15,021 nt of DNA from assembly GCA_012727685.1 (NCBI GenBank), contig JAAYGO010000157.1, positions 1 through 15,021 on the forward strand. The letters run 5' to 3'. Of the stretch, positions 14,300-15,021 are shown piece after piece. The DNA comes from Bacillota bacterium. Lineage in GTDB: Bacteria; Bacillota; Dethiobacteria; DTU022. Both the position numbers and the translations under genes were made by a program. Every line of letters begins with the position of its first letter. Positions within the stretch are counted from its first letter, which is position 1. The notes under the pieces were generated by a model. It had not been told where the DNA came from. It was given only the letters and a program-made list of their open reading frames with translations, and searched no databases.

Positions 14300-15021
14300 A
14301 TGAGCGGTGTAGTGACAATGCAAGAGGGCCTGTTTCGGCTCTGCCGGGAGCAAATAAAGGGGGAGCCGCAGTTTCGCGAGCAGTTTAAGCTCAGCCCCGA
14401 CGGGGCGATCACGCCGGCAGTTTTTGAGGCTTTTCGCCTCTACAAATTAAAAAAGACCTTGCATTATGTTTACCATAAAAGCAAATTCTACCGGCAGCTC
14501 TTCGACCGGCACCGGGTTTTGCCGGAAGCGGTGCAATCCCTCGCGGACTTGCGCAAACTGCCGTTCACCTCGCCACAGGACCTGGCCGGCCGGGGATACG
14601 ATTTTTTGTGCCTCTCCCAGGGGGCGGTGGAAAAGGCCGTTACCTTTACTAGCTCGGGGACCGTGGGGCCGCAGAAGAGGATCTTTTTTTCCGAAACCGA
14701 TCTGGAGCTGATGACCGATTTCATGGCCGTGGGGATGAATACCGTCACCGGGCCGGAAGGCGTGGTCCAGATCCTGCTGCCCAGCGGGCCGGTCATGGGA
14801 CAGGCGGACCTGCTCGCGCGGGGGGTGAGCAAGATGGGGGCCAGGGCTGTTTACACCGGGATGTTTATTCCCAGCGAAGAGCAGATTGAGGCCATTATTG
14901 AACATGGCAGCACGGTGCTGTTTGGTGAAACCCGGTTGATCTACCGGATCAGCAAGGAGACCGAGCATCTTTACGAGCTGGATAAACTGGGCGTCAAGGT
15001 CCTCTTCGTGACCACCAGCCA
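14300..15021 (+). CDS. AMP-forming CoA ligase, PaaK/DVU_1553-like (partial, runs off window)
   Basis: The frame is open from ATG 14300 to the window end without a stop: 240 complete codons, so the C-terminal part is missing. The N-terminal part (TLHYVYHKSKFYRQLF, 53-68) and the phosphate-binding TFTSSGTVGPQK (115-126) followed by RIFFSETDLELM match the phenylacetate-CoA ligase branch of adenylate-forming enzymes, which activate a carboxylic acid with ATP and join it to CoA. GGGAGG (14285-14290) gives a good ribosome site and overlaps the stop codon of the second radical SAM gene, so it belongs to the same transcript. From memory it matches the DVU_1553 family AMP-dependent CoA ligase, found with the methyltransferase and CxxC protein families also seen here. 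It would supply the CoA thioester for the dehydratase-type enzyme, an inference. Confidence 0.83.
   Translation, partial: MSGVVTMQEGLFRLCREQIKGEPQFREQFKLSPDGAITPAVFEAFRLYKLKKTLHYVYHKSKFYRQLFDRHRVLPEAVQSLADLRKLPFTSPQDLAGRGYDFLCLSQGAVEKAVTFTSSGTVGPQKRIFFSETDLELMTDFMAVGMNTVTGPEGVVQILLPSGPVMGQADLLARGVSKMGARAVYTGMFIPSEEQIEAIIEHGSTVLFGETRLIYRISKETEHLYELDKLGVKVLFVTTS

Noticed and set aside
1..15021. CRISPR arrays, tRNA or rRNA genes, insertion sequences
   Set aside because: I saw no regularly spaced repeats, no cloverleaf-like or rRNA segments, and no transposase or flanking terminal repeats.

Overview
The window looks like chromosome from a strictly anaerobic, moderately GC-rich Gram-positive bacterium, most likely a Clostridia/Peptococcaceae-type Firmicute. 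This is inferred from gene content and from strong AGGAGG-type ribosome sites; no marker gene is present. Every convincing gene lies on the + strand. Many proteins are Fe-S, flavin or radical enzymes that fit an oxygen-free lifestyle.

Layout. (1) 1-345 holds no convincing gene. It contains a good sigma-A promoter (194-222) embedded in an unusual set of four copies of one heptamer, TTGCCTC or its complement. (2) 346-2420 is a two-gene unit: a DUF438/hemerythrin/PAS sensor-like protein and an orphan D12-class adenine methylase. (3) 2611-4032 encodes a large subunit of the 2-hydroxyacyl-CoA dehydratase / benzoyl-CoA reductase superfamily. (4) 4156-4734 encodes a TetR-type regulator. (5) 4888-11092 is a compact run: a small unknown protein, a 63-aa four-cysteine redox/zinc-ribbon protein, a SAM methyltransferase, an ATP-dependent activator (archerase), a dihydrolipoamide-dehydrogenase-like flavoprotein, a small dehydratase subunit, and a second large subunit collinear with the first. 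(6) A large hairpin (11117-11168) is followed by a third, truncated large-subunit paralogue (11206-11631). Then come two tandem, overlapping radical SAM genes and the first two thirds or so of an AMP-forming CoA ligase that runs off the window.

How the genes may work together. The ligase would make a CoA thioester. The activator, powered by ATP, would fire single low-potential electrons into the dehydratase/reductase-like heterodimer. The flavoprotein and the small CxxC protein are candidate electron carriers, since no ferredoxin gene is visible. The methyltransferase and the two radical SAM enzymes may modify a substrate or cofactor. From memory, the 63-aa protein, methyltransferase, radical SAM proteins and ligase resemble the conserved but functionally unassigned Desulfovibrio DVU_1553-DVU_1557 neighbourhood. 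Joining that set to an archerase system is the most interesting feature here. The substrate cannot be read from the sequence.

Points deserving caution: the activator has no ordinary start codon that keeps its ATP-binding motif; both dehydratase subunit types appear to lack one canonical cluster cysteine; and the third paralogue stops inside its cysteine motif.
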